From Paracoccaceae bacterium (GTDB lineage: Bacteria; Pseudomonadota; Alphaproteobacteria; Rhodobacterales; Rhodobacteraceae), in the NCBI GenBank assembly GCA_019429405.1, contig JAHYIZ010000011.1, positions 1 to 64,000 of the forward strand: a stretch of 64,000 bases of DNA. Reading direction: 5' to 3'. This document shows, piece by piece, positions 10,901 through 18,047 of this stretch. Below the pieces are notes generated by a model, which saw only the letters and a program-made list of their open reading frames with translations, did no database searches and was not told where the DNA came from. Position numbers and translations under genes: made by a program. The first letter of the stretch is position 1, and each line of letters opens with the position of its first letter.

Positions 10901-12135
10901 AGCCGGAAGCTCGCGGTCTTGCCCGCATCCGTCGAATCGTTGTTGCCGTTCAGCAGGATTTCCTTGCCCGCGCCGCCGGTCAGATCGACCTTCAGGCCGC
11001 TGTCGCGATCGACCAGCACCAGCTTGGCCATCACCACCTGGCCGTCCTCGGTCACGGTCACATTCTTGTAGATGACGCTGTCACCCGCATTCGCCGCGCC
11101 ATCGGTGCCGGTCTGCGAGCCTGCCTTGACGTTGGCCGCCGAAAGCGTCAGCGGTTCGGCCAGGTTGCCGGGAGTGCTGTCGCCCGCGCCTGCGGAATCG
11201 CCCCAGATCACGTCATTGCCGGTGCCGCCGTCGATGATGTCATCGCCCGAGCCGCCCAGAATCGTGTCGTTGCCCGCCTCGCCCCAGATCGAGTCGTTGC
11301 CCGCGCCGCCAAGGATGCTGTCGTTGCCGTCGCCGCCCTTGAGGCTGTCGGCACCGTCGCCGCCAAGCAGCACATCATCGCCCGCGCCGCCATAAAGCGA
11401 GTCGTTGCCTGCGCCGCCGTCGAGCGTGTCATTTCCGACTTCGCCGTAAAGCCTGTCGTCGCCACCCTCGCCCATGACGCTGTCATTGCCTTGGCCCGCA
11501 TAAACGGTGTCGTTGCCCGCCCCCGCCAGCACGATATCGTCTTGCGCAGCCTGGCCGGGCAGGATCGCGTCGTTATGATCGATGCGGTCGCCCTCAGGGT
11601 CGCCGGTGTAGTTGTAGTCGATCAGGTCCGCGCCTGCGGTGCCTTGCACGATACCGTCCAGCACCTGCAGCGGTGGCAGCGACGTGGTGGCAAGGTCGGC
11701 GTATTTCACCGAGGGGCAATTCGATTGCAGGCTCAGCACCGTGTAGGTCTGGCCCGGCTGCATCGGTGCGGTCGAGACAAAGCCCATCACGTCGCCGCCC
11801 ATATTGATGGCGTAGACGGTGATGTTGTCGGCCGAACTGGTGGAACCGGCGGGGCGCACGACATAGGAATATTCGGGCTGGATGTCGCCCGCCGTATGGT
11901 TCTTGCCGTCCATGTAGACGGCTGCGGTCGCGTCCTGGCTGGTGTCGCCATCGCCAAAACAGCTGTCATTGTCGCTGACGGTGATCTTGCTCAGCGTGGC
12001 GGTGTGAGAGAGCGTGAAGGTGTTGCCCGCAGCCGACGATTTGCCGTCAGACCCGTCGGGAAAAATCGTGCCGGTGGTGGTGACGGACGCGAGGTCCCAA
12101 GCGTAAATCGCATAATTGTTATAGCTATAGGTCAT
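7957..12135 (-). CDS. Giant RTX calcium-binding protein with C-terminal Hint domain (1392 aa)
   Basis: Probably secreted multi-module protein. The start (MTYSYNNYAIYAWDL) is preceded by GGAGAG on the minus strand. An N-terminal beta-rich domain of about 170 residues is followed by three repeats of one module: a header GTAG(A/D)DLIDxxYTGDPEGD, RTX nonapeptides, and an inserted beta domain (for example TLTTREVNSGFTLNG after the first). Modules end with YDP...ENGTV...LSFVNIE. The last one runs into a Hint domain at Cys1200 ([50 protein letters not shown]). The Hint and tail are closely related to those of the neighbouring gene. The tandem modules are also near-identical in DNA. Function unknown. 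Confidence 0.85.
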   Translation of the reverse strand: MTYSYNNYAIYAWDLASVTTTGTIFPDGSDGKSSAAGNTFTLSHTATLSKITVSDNDSCFGDGDTSQDATAAVYMDGKNHTAGDIQPEYSYVVRPAGSTSSADNITVYAINMGGDVMGFVSTAPMQPGQTYTVLSLQSNCPSVKYADLATTSLPPLQVLDGIVQGTAGADLIDYNYTGDPEGDRIDHNDAILPGQAAQDDIVLAGAGNDTVYAGQGNDSVMGEGGDDRLYGEVGNDTLDGGAGNDSLYGGAGDDVLLGGDGADSLKGGDGNDSILGGAGNDSIWGEAGNDTILGGSGDDIIDGGTGNDVIWGDSAGAGDSTPGNLAEPLTLSAANVKAGSQTGTDGAANAGDSVIYKNVTVTEDGQVVMAKLVLVDRDSGLKVDLTGGAGKEILLNGNNDSTDAGKTASFRLEFYDQATGLPIDISSIATFGDLDKTAFAEKVGIPADQFTNYGLTADSSLNLNAGSTITATGTEQNDPSDQDAWFSAAFENRSFIEFTLTTREVNSGFTLNGAVIDQPVIIDLHPGNDTINGGEGDDTIYGEAGNDVLTGGAGADHIYGGDDRDVIYGGPGDHVDGDEGGDDFDTLIISDPATVVYDPANHENGTVFFAGGQTLSFVNIEKVILDGGPLLDGIVSGTAGDDLIDLAYTGDPEGDMIDNNDAILHGEAPQDDIVKAGAGNDTVRAGEGNDKVYGEAGNDLLDGGAGDDYLSGGDGDDTFVGGAGNDTFQGNAGLDIIDYSASGAGVTVDLSTGYLAGGDAQGDVIEGGIDGVIGSGFADVLTGFDHQGTHPADTYTNHLFGLGGNDTLNGKGADDLIDGGAGDDDIVLENGFGNDTIIGGETEEVRGDVLDASAVTDDLTLILTAPETGTISDGTDTANFIEIEEFALGSGNDTVIGSGGGDKVDGGAGNDVLTGGGGADTLSGGDDRDTFIVGSSADGAGDFIDGGEGGDDYDVLDLTGAGPLNILYDPLNPENGTVQFLDGDGNVTGTLSFVNIEQVITDQGDGIVEGTAGDDLIDLAYTGDPEGDMIDNNDALLPGEAPQDDIVLAGDGNDTVYAGEGNDKVYGENGDDELHGEAGDDLLVGGAGNDTMQGGDGDDTLLGGDGNDTIIGGEGADTMAGGADRDTFIVNTATAGLGDVIDGNEEGDDFDTLNLTGAGPLRVIYDPLNAENGTVEFLDGVGGPVKGTLSFSNIENVIPCFTPGTLVATPRGELPVEDLRAGDRVITRDNGIQEIRWVGKRALSRADLTAAPHLRPVLVRAGSLGNGLPERDMLVSPNHRMLVTNDRTALYFEEHEVLVAAKHLIDNKGILSVEVLGTTYLHFMFDRHEVVLANGAWTESFQPGDQTLGGMGNAQRSEIFELFPDLKTREGVESYTSARRTLKRHEAALLGR
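8936..9107. repeat. Direct repeat copy A inside the giant RTX gene
   Basis: About 172 bases that recur 1119 bases further right (10055-10226) with few differences; the stretch from TTATTGTCGATCATG through GAGGTCGATCA is almost unchanged. The spacing is a multiple of three, so it reflects in-frame duplication of a whole protein module. It encodes the GDPEGDMIDNNDA header. A third, more diverged copy lies near 11497-11642. Confidence 0.8.
10055..10226. repeat. Direct repeat copy B inside the giant RTX gene
   Basis: Second copy of the module header repeat, offset 1119 bases from copy A. Between the copies lie RTX nonapeptides and an inserted domain, so the unit duplicated was about 373 codons. 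Confidence 0.8.
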
Positions 12136-12939
12136 CGCACACTCTCCAAACCGCCCCGCGAGCCCGGCCTGTACGCGTCTGCGCACCCCTGCCCGCAATC
12201 CCCCACGCAAGGGAACGCCCCTTCCGCGTCGTCAGATGCGGGGCCTCGGGTGCGGCGATGACGTTGGAAATACCTTCAACCCTGCCGAAACCGGCAGACC
12301 ATGAAACATTGGATTGTCGAAGTTTATCGGGGCAGCAGATCGCCCCGTCCCAGCAGCACCATTCCAACCAAACCCGGCATCCGAGGATGCCCCACATTTC
12401 ATGGCCACCCCCATGGCCATCTGCCCCCCAGTCGGGCACCCAAGTGATAACCGCACACCCCCGAACGCGGAAGGGGAAAACGCGGCAATCAAGGCGCAAC
12501 TGTGGCGCTAAGTGGGCGCGGCACGCCACTATTCTGACGCCTTCCGCCACATTTGCAGGGCGATTGTTTCCCGGCTTTCACTGCATTTGAGCGGCGAACT
12601 TCAGTTTTTATTAATTATAATAATCCGTTAAAGTCCGCCCAACGTCGGGGCTCCGGGCAAACCCGCGCGGATCAAGGCTCCGATTGTTTCGCAAACAGAA
12701 ACGCGCCCTGCGCGCGCAGATCCGGGTGGTGCCCTGAAAAAGTCGCAATCTGGTTAACGCCAATTGTTCCCGCATTACCACCAAAGCGCGCATTTCTTGG
12801 GCACTGTTCCTGCAGATGTTGTGTGGCCCCGAATCACCCCGGCCATTGGGCCGTGCAGGGCCCAAGCGGGCATCCATCTTGACGCTGCGGCAAATGGGCG
12901 CGCCAAAAGCGACACCCGCACACATATCCGGTAAGGCCA
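12136..12939. other. Long gap upstream of the giant RTX gene
   Basis: 804 bases between the RTX-Hint start and the 3' end of tRNA-Leu. Open frames here lack ribosome-binding sites and recognisable protein character, so I call none. Visible structure: a hairpin-forming GGCATCC-GA-GGATGCC near 12377-12392, and an AT-rich island at 12601-12640 (TTTTTATTAATTATAATAAT) that could carry a leftward promoter, which would give the RTX-Hint mRNA a leader of roughly 450 bases. Nothing else recognised. Confidence 0.5.
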
Positions 12940-13023
12940 TGGTGCCCAAGGTCGGACTCGAACCGACACGCCTCGCGGCGGGGGATTTTGAGTCCCCTGC
13001 GTCTACCATTTCGCCACTTGGGC
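12940..13023 (-). tRNA. tRNA-Leu (CAA anticodon)
   Basis: 84 bases on the minus strand including an encoded CCA end. The acceptor GCCCAAG pairs with CTTGGGC, followed by discriminator A and CCA. The anticodon stem GGGGA/TCCCC encloses loop CTCAAAA, giving anticodon CAA (reads UUG). A long variable arm (CCGCCGCGAGGCG region) and the T-loop GGTTCGAGTCC are present, as expected for a class II leucine tRNA. Confidence 0.95.
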
Positions 13024-13115
13024 CCGACCCCCGCATTAACGCCGCAGCGGCGCGCGTGCAAGTGCCTCGCGCGCTTGACTGCGCGCGCGCGCCGCGCGAT
13101 GGGGGGCGGGCGGTA

Positions 13116-13715
13116 ATGTGGGCGGCAGCAGTGGTACTAATTCGCAAACTCTACGACTGGGTGCTTGGCCTTGCAGCACACCCCCACGCGCTTTGGGCGC
13201 TGGCGGCGATTGCCTTCATCGAAAGCTCGGTGTTTCCGATACCGCCCGATGTGCTGATGATCCCGATGATCGTGGCGCGCCCCTCGCGCGCGTTCCTGAT
13301 CGCCGCAGTGGCAACGCTCGCCTCGGTGACAGGCGGCATGCTCGGCTATTACATCGGCTGGGGGCTGATGGATGCGGTCGGGCGCCCGGTGCTGGAGTTT
13401 TACGGCGCGCAGGGCAGCTTTGATGACCTGGCGCAGCGGTTCAACGAGTTTGGCGCATGGGCGGTGCTGCTGGCGGGGGTAACGCCATTTCCCTACAAGG
13501 TCATCACCATCTTTTCGGGCGCCACACACCTGAATCTTGCGCTTTTTGTCACGGTTTCGTTTATCGCGCGGTCCTTGCGCTTTTTCCTGATCGCGGCTTT
13601 GCTGTGGCGGTTCGGCGCGCCCATGCGCAATTTCATCGAGCGCCGCCTCGGCCTCGTGTTCACGGTGTTCGTGGTGCTTCTGATCGGCAGCTTCTATTTT
13701 GTGAGATACCTATGA
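13116..13715 (+). CDS. YqaA/DedA-type (SNARE-associated, VTT) membrane protein
   Basis: 199-residue inner-membrane protein of the DedA/VTT superfamily, proposed in other bacteria to move lipid carriers or maintain envelope homeostasis. It contains the family pattern IESSVFPIPPDVLMIP, GYYIGWGLMD, a re-entrant-like VLLAGVTPFPYKVITIFSGA and an Arg-rich FIARSLRFFL before the last helix. I start at the ATG at 13116 (MWAAAVVL); the frame is open further upstream but crosses the divergent tRNA. Its stop overlaps the following dsbB-like start (ATGA), so the two form an operon. Confidence 0.88.
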   Translation: MWAAAVVLIRKLYDWVLGLAAHPHALWALAAIAFIESSVFPIPPDVLMIPMIVARPSRAFLIAAVATLASVTGGMLGYYIGWGLMDAVGRPVLEFYGAQGSFDDLAQRFNEFGAWAVLLAGVTPFPYKVITIFSGATHLNLALFVTVSFIARSLRFFLIAALLWRFGAPMRNFIERRLGLVFTVFVVLLIGSFYFVRYL

Positions 13716-14206
13716 CCAACATCCGGCACATGATCCAATGGCTTGCCAGCTCGCGGCTGCGCCTGATGCTGCTGGCGGCGGCGGGGTCGGCGGGGCTGCT
13801 GGTGGCGGTGCAAGTGTTTCAGGCGCTCGGCATCGAGCCGTGCAAGCTGTGCTGGTGGCAGCGCTATCCGCATTATACTGCGGTTGGCGTGGGCGTGCTG
13901 GCGCTGATCCTCGGGCCGCGGCGGGTGCTGGCCTGGCTCGGCGCGCTGGCGGTGCTGGCAAGCGCGCTGATCGGCGTCTACCACACCGGGGTTGAACGGC
14001 ACTGGTGGGAAGGCCCCGACACCTGCACCTCGGGCGCGCTCGGCGGGCAGAGCGCGCAAGACCTGCTCGCCCAGATCATGACCGCACCGCTGGTGCGCTG
14101 TGACGAGGTGCTGTTCAGCTTTCTCGGGCTGTCGCTGGCCAGCTGGAACGTCGTCTTCGCGCTTGCGCTGATGGCTATCTGGGTCGCCGCCGCGCGGCGC
14201 GGCTGA
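13712..14206 (+). CDS. DsbB-family disulfide bond formation protein
   Basis: 164-residue four-helix inner-membrane protein resembling DsbB, which reoxidises periplasmic DsbA using quinone. It has the first periplasmic pair in IEPCKLCWWQRYPHY (CxxC) and a second pair separated along the other loop (PDTCTSG and APLVRCDEV). The conserved QRYP follows the first pair, as in alphaproteobacterial DsbB-like proteins. Translationally coupled to the DedA-type gene. No dsbA is seen in the window. Confidence 0.88.
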   Translation: MTNIRHMIQWLASSRLRLMLLAAAGSAGLLVAVQVFQALGIEPCKLCWWQRYPHYTAVGVGVLALILGPRRVLAWLGALAVLASALIGVYHTGVERHWWEGPDTCTSGALGGQSAQDLLAQIMTAPLVRCDEVLFSFLGLSLASWNVVFALALMAIWVAAARRG

Positions 14207-14301
14207 CGCGACGGCAACGGCCACAAACGCCGCCGTCGCGCCCTTTTTGCGCCCGAATCTGCGGTCACTCAGGGCAGCATAGCTGCGCTGGAGAAACCGC
14301 G

Positions 14302-14448
14302 ATGCCGTCATTTGATACCCTCGCCCTCAGCCTTATCGCGCTTGCGATTGTTGCCGAATGTGTGCGGCTGGCGCTTTGGCTTCGGCGGGACACGGCGCCG
14401 GCGCCGGAAGCTGACGAGCGCGGCACACAGGACATTGCCGAAGCCTGA
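14302..14448 (+). CDS. Possible 48-aa single-helix membrane protein
   Basis: Short frame with GGAG eight bases before its ATG. It encodes one hydrophobic helix (LALSLIALAIVAECVRLALW), then a short Arg patch and an acidic tail ending DIAEA. Located 95 bases downstream of the dsbB-like gene on the same strand. The composition (hydrophobic segment then charged tail) and ribosome-binding site favour a real gene, but I recognise no family and the length alone gives no strong support. Confidence 0.4.
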   Translation: MPSFDTLALSLIALAIVAECVRLALWLRRDTAPAPEADERGTQDIAEA

Positions 14449-14579
14449 CCCTCGGCGGTCGTTACACTTTTGTCAGCATTTCGCGCTAGAGACAGGAATC
14501 GTGGGGTAACGATGTCAGGCGCGGGTGGCAGGCCCATCCGCGCTGTTACCCCCCGGCCCCCGCATCATTCGCACCCGCC

Positions 14580-15854
14580 TCAGCCGCGCAGCAAGACCGC
14601 CAGATCGGCCACATTGGTGCCGGTCGCGCCGGTCAGCAGCAGCGCCCCGGCAGCCGCCAACGCGGGGTAGGAATCGTTCTCGGCCAGCCGCGCCGCCGGG
14701 TCGATCCCCGCCGCCCGTATCGCGCCAAGCGTTGCCGGGCCAACCACCGCGCCTGCCGCATCGGTCGGCCCGTCACGCCCGTCGCTGCCGCCCGCCAGAA
14801 ACGCCCAGTCGCCCGCCAGCCCCGCCGCCTCGGCGGCCAGCGCCACCCGCAGCGCCAGTTCCTGATTGCGCCCGCCGATGCCGCGCCCCACCAGCCGCAC
14901 CGTGGTTTCACCGCCCGCCGCCAGCACCTGCCCCGGCACCATCGCCGCCAGCGTCGCGACAATTTGCACCGCCATTGCGCCCACGTCGCCGTGCAACGCG
15001 AACGGCGCCAGCCCCGCCCCCGCGTCTCGCATCGCGGCAAGCGACAGCGCATTGGCCCCGATCAGAATGTTGCGCGCGGCGGGCAGCGGCGGCGCCGCGC
15101 GCTCGGGCGCCGCAAGATGCGCGCGCACCGCTGCGGGCAGGCGGTCCCAAATCTTCAGCGCATGGCACAACGCGGCGGCGTCGGCACGGCTGCCGAGCGG
15201 CGCCACTGTCGGCCCCGATGCGATCACCCGCAGATCATCCCCCGGCACATCCGACAGGATCAGCGCCACAATTGGTGCGGCACTTGTGCGCAGCCAGCCG
15301 CCGCCCTTCAGCCGCGAAAGAGCCTGCCGCACGAGGTTCATCTGGCCAATGTCAGCGCCCGAGCCAAGTAGCAGGCGGTTGACCGTGGCCTTGTCGGCAA
15401 GGCCCACCCCCGCGACCGGGGCCGGCAGCAGCGCCGAGCCGCCGCCCGAGATCAATGCCAGCACCCGATCGTGCGGCGCGGTCGCGGCCAGCGCCGCCTC
15501 GACCGCCCGCGCCGCCGCTTCGCCTGCCGCATCGGGCACCGGGTGCCCGGCCGCCAACACACACGCCCCCGCCAGCGGCCGCGCGTTTTCGCGCGTTGTC
15601 ACCACCAGCGCCGGGCAGCCCACTGGCAAGCGCGCCAGCGCGGCCTCGGCCATCGCCACGGCCCCTTTGCCCAGCGCGATCAGATGCCAGCGCCCGCCCG
15701 GCCCCGGCGCATCGGCCAGTGCCTGCGGCAGGTGCCGCGCCACCGCAGCCGCCGGGTCTGCCGCGCCAACCCCCGCCGCGAACACCTCACGCGCCCTTGC
15801 CTGCAAACCCTGCATCCGCCCCACCCCTGCCATTACTTGCGCCCTTTTTGGCAT
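14580..15854 (-). CDS. Glycerate 2-kinase / hydroxypyruvate reductase-like (MOFRL family)
   Basis: Protein of about 424 residues of the GckA/TtuD family, which phosphorylates D-glycerate to 2-phosphoglycerate (older annotation: hydroxypyruvate reductase) in serine-cycle or tartrate/glyoxylate metabolism. Visible signatures are HLIALGKGAVAMAEAA, LAAGHPVPD, LALISGGGSALLPAP, ILSDVPGDDL and the C-terminal MOFRL segment GGRNQELALRVAL with LAGGSDGRDGPTDAAGA. Met codons at 15854, 15833 and 15815 are possible starts; the last has the best purine-rich upstream sequence. Divergent from the SqrR-like regulator. Confidence 0.88.
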   Translation of the reverse strand: MPKRAQVMAGVGRMQGLQARAREVFAAGVGAADPAAAVARHLPQALADAPGPGGRWHLIALGKGAVAMAEAALARLPVGCPALVVTTRENARPLAGACVLAAGHPVPDAAGEAAARAVEAALAATAPHDRVLALISGGGSALLPAPVAGVGLADKATVNRLLLGSGADIGQMNLVRQALSRLKGGGWLRTSAAPIVALILSDVPGDDLRVIASGPTVAPLGSRADAAALCHALKIWDRLPAAVRAHLAAPERAAPPLPAARNILIGANALSLAAMRDAGAGLAPFALHGDVGAMAVQIVATLAAMVPGQVLAAGGETTVRLVGRGIGGRNQELALRVALAAEAAGLAGDWAFLAGGSDGRDGPTDAAGAVVGPATLGAIRAAGIDPAARLAENDSYPALAAAGALLLTGATGTNVADLAVLLRG

Positions 15855-15905
15855 GAAACCCGTGTTGCGGGAATAACCGCAGTGGTGACTTGCCCGACCG
15901 GTCTG

Positions 15906-15927
15906 GCATATCATGGCTCGAATATGC
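15906..15927. promoter_or_regulatory. Inverted repeat upstream of the SqrR-like gene (candidate operator)
   Basis: Perfect 6-base arms GCATAT and ATATGC separated by 10 bases, in the 138-base space between the divergent glycerate kinase and the ArsR-type regulator, 65 bases before the regulator's ATG. Position and symmetry suit a dimeric winged-helix repressor. Assignment to this regulator is inference only; it does not match the ATTC-N8-GAAT pattern I recall for R. capsulatus SqrR. Confidence 0.35.
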
Positions 15928-15992
15928 GCCGCGCGCGTGCTAACGCCACCGTGCGCGCGCGCAGGCGGGTGGCGAACAGGGCAGGGCGAGAG

Positions 15993-16358
15993 ATGGAAAC
16001 AGATGAAGGCAAAAGCCCGATAACCGCATCGGATGCGACCGACCCCAGCTGCGTTTCCGTTGCCCCGGCCGAGATGATCGGGCGCGCGCAGGCCGCCTCG
16101 GCGCTTCTGAAGGCGCTTGCGCATGAGGGTCGGCTGATGATCCTGTGCTACCTGTCATCAGGCGAAAAATCGGTGACCGAGCTTGAGAATCTGCTCGAAT
16201 CCCGGCAGGCAGCAGTCAGCCAACAGCTTGCGCGGCTGCGCCTCGACGGGCTGGTTTCTTGCCGCCGCGATGGCAAGATCATGTATTATTCGCTGTCAGA
16301 CCCCAAGGCCGCGCGCGTCGTCGGGCTCGTTTATGAGCTGTTCTGCAAGGCGCCCTGA
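15993..16358 (+). CDS. SqrR/BigR-like persulfide-responsive ArsR-family repressor
   Basis: 121-residue winged-helix repressor. The DNA-recognition helix is in RQAAVSQQLARLR, followed by the wing RRDGKIMYYSLSD. Cysteines at 52 (LMILCYLSSGEKS) and 118 (YELFCKAP) are 66 residues apart, and another at 20 lies 32 before the first. As I recall, R. capsulatus SqrR has Cys9, Cys41 and Cys107, the same spacings. In SqrR the pair Cys41/Cys107 forms a polysulfide bridge that releases DNA and derepresses sulfide oxidation genes. The start is an ATG preceded by GGGCGAG. No sqr gene is in the window, so its targets lie elsewhere or include itself. There is an extra Cys at 90. Confidence 0.8.
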   Translation: METDEGKSPITASDATDPSCVSVAPAEMIGRAQAASALLKALAHEGRLMILCYLSSGEKSVTELENLLESRQAAVSQQLARLRLDGLVSCRRDGKIMYYSLSDPKAARVVGLVYELFCKAP

Positions 16359-16364
16359 TACGCC

Positions 16365-16577
16365 TTAGCTGCAGGTTACCTCGCGCGAGGTGCTGCCGGG
16401 TGCGTTGTTGATTTCATAGCAACGCTGCTTGCCGTCATCGCCCACGCAGGTTTTCCAGCTGGTGCCGTTGCCCTGATCCATCCAGCCCGTGCAACTCGGC
16501 TCGGCAAAGGCAAACGTGGGTGCAAGCGTGCCCAGACCCAGTGTCAGGGCCACCGTCAGGTGCAGTAACTTGTGCAT
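16365..16577 (-). CDS. Small secreted four-cysteine protein
   Basis: 70 residues with a strong ribosome-binding site (GGGGAGAGGG on the minus strand). A Lys-containing N-terminus and hydrophobic core ending ...FAFAEPSC look like a signal peptide cleaved after AFA, leaving about 45 residues with four Cys (residues 29, 44, 53, 69), which could form two disulfides in the periplasm. Convergent with the SqrR-like gene, stops 6 bases apart. I do not recognise a characterised family. Confidence 0.65.
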   Translation of the reverse strand: MHKLLHLTVALTLGLGTLAPTFAFAEPSCTGWMDQGNGTSWKTCVGDDGKQRCYEINNAPGSTSREVTCS

Positions 16578-16722
16578 GATACCCTCTCCCCGCGCCCAAC
16601 TGGGCGCGACAGCAGTTTACGCCGATCTGCGCGCAAGGCACGCGCAACAGTGACGCAGGCGGCCTTTTCGCGCGCGCCGCAATAGGTTAAAGCATCGCCA
16701 GACCCATGCCACGAGGCCCGAC

Positions 16723-18012
16723 ATGCACGACATCCGCGCCATCCGCGAAAACCCCGCCGCCTTCGATGCCGCCCTTGCCCGGCGCGGGCTGCCGCCCGCC
16801 GCGCCCGAGATTCTGGCGCTGGATGAAGACCGTCGCGGCAAGATATTGGCCGCAGAAACCGCCGCTGCCGAGCAGAACCGCGCCTCCAAAGAGGTGGGCG
16901 CCGCCAAGGCGCGCGGCGATGATGCCGAGTTCGAACGCCTGCGCGCGCTGGTGGCCGAGAAAAAGGCCGAGGTCGCGCGCCTGACCGCCGAGGCGAGCGC
17001 CGAAGACGCCGCCCTGCGCGACAAGCTTTTGTGGATTCCTAACCTGCCCCTGCCTGAGGTTCCCGACGGCGCGGACGAACACGACAACGTCGAGGTGCGC
17101 CGCTGGGGCAGCCCGCGCGCCTTCGATTTCGAACCGCTTGAACACTACCAGATCGCGGGCGTCGCGAAGGCGATGGATTTTGAAACCGCCGCGAAACTCG
17201 CCGGGTCGCGCTTCGTGGTGCTGTCGCGCGGGGTGGCGCGCATCCACCGCGCGCTGGGGCAGTTCATGCTTGATCTGCACACCGACGAACACGGGCTGAC
17301 CGAAATGATCACCCCGGTTCTGGTGCGTGACGAGGCGATGCTGGGCACCGGCAACCTGCCCAAATTCGCCGAAGACAGCTATCAGACCACCAACGGCTGG
17401 TGGCTGATCCCGACCGCCGAGGTGACGCTGACCAACACCGTCGCGGGCGAGGTGCTGGATGAGGCCGCGCTGCCCATTCGCATGACCGCGCTGACCCAAT
17501 GCTTCCGGTCTGAAGCAGGGTCAGCGGGTAAAGATACCACCGGCATGCTGCGCCAGCACCAGTTCGAAAAGGCCGAAATGGTGACGATCTGCACCCCCGA
17601 AACCGCGCTGGCCGAACACGAGCGCATGACCGCCTGCGCCGAAACCGTGTTGCAGCGGCTGGGCCTGCCCTACCGCACCATTGTGCTGTGCACCGGCGAC
17701 ATGGGCTTTGGCAGCCAGAAGACGCATGATCTGGAGGTCTGGCTTCCGGGGCAAAACACCTACCGCGAAATCAGTTCGGTTTCCACATGCGGCAGCTTTC
17801 AGGCCCGCCGCATGAATGCGCGCTACCGGGCTGCGGGCGGCAAGCCCGAGTTTGTCGCGACGCTGAACGGGTCGGGCCTTGCGGTCGGCCGCTGCCTGAT
17901 CGCGGTGCTGGAAAACGGGCAAGAGGCCGACGGCTCGGTCACCTTGCCCGCCGCCCTGCACCCCTACCTTGGTGGCAAGACCCGGCTGACGGCAGAAGGG
18001 CTGCTGGCCTGA
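16723..18012 (+). CDS. serS: Seryl-tRNA synthetase
   Basis: 429-residue class II synthetase charging tRNA-Ser. The N-terminal coiled-coil arm (about residues 25-105, rich in Ala, Glu and Lys) is visible. The catalytic core has motif 2 in [17 protein letters not shown] with [11 protein letters not shown], the TAE serine-binding loop (PTAEVTLTN) and motif 3 in [18 protein letters not shown]. The length matches the family. The ATG at 16723 begins [11 protein letters not shown], the standard bacterial SerS start, and is preceded by GAGGCCCGAC. Confidence 0.97.
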   Translation: MHDIRAIRENPAAFDAALARRGLPPAAPEILALDEDRRGKILAAETAAAEQNRASKEVGAAKARGDDAEFERLRALVAEKKAEVARLTAEASAEDAALRDKLLWIPNLPLPEVPDGADEHDNVEVRRWGSPRAFDFEPLEHYQIAGVAKAMDFETAAKLAGSRFVVLSRGVARIHRALGQFMLDLHTDEHGLTEMITPVLVRDEAMLGTGNLPKFAEDSYQTTNGWWLIPTAEVTLTNTVAGEVLDEAALPIRMTALTQCFRSEAGSAGKDTTGMLRQHQFEKAEMVTICTPETALAEHERMTACAETVLQRLGLPYRTIVLCTGDMGFGSQKTHDLEVWLPGQNTYREISSVSTCGSFQARRMNARYRAAGGKPEFVATLNGSGLAVGRCLIAVLENGQEADGSVTLPAALHPYLGGKTRLTAEGLLA

Positions 18013-18047
18013 GTGATCTGGCGCGGGGCGGCGCGCGTAGGTAGAGC

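Noticed and set aside
6587-11395. Long Ser/Pro/Val-rich open frames on the plus strand opposite the RTX genes
   Set aside because: They arise because the antisense of repetitive Gly/Asp nonapeptide codons has few stops; no ribosome-binding sites and the RTX reading is clearly the protein.
8700-11450. Periodic short repeats that look like a CRISPR array
   Set aside because: They are 27-base coding repeats of the RTX nonapeptide, continuous without unique spacers, and no cas genes are present.
12258-12590. Plus-strand frame of 110 codons in the gap upstream of the giant RTX gene
   Set aside because: Pro/His/Arg-rich composition, no ribosome-binding site and no recognisable fold; the codon use does not resemble neighbours.
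14525-15382. Long Pro/Ala/Arg-rich plus-strand frame opposite the glycerate kinase
   Set aside because: High-GC shadow of the real minus-strand gene, with low-complexity composition and no start signals.
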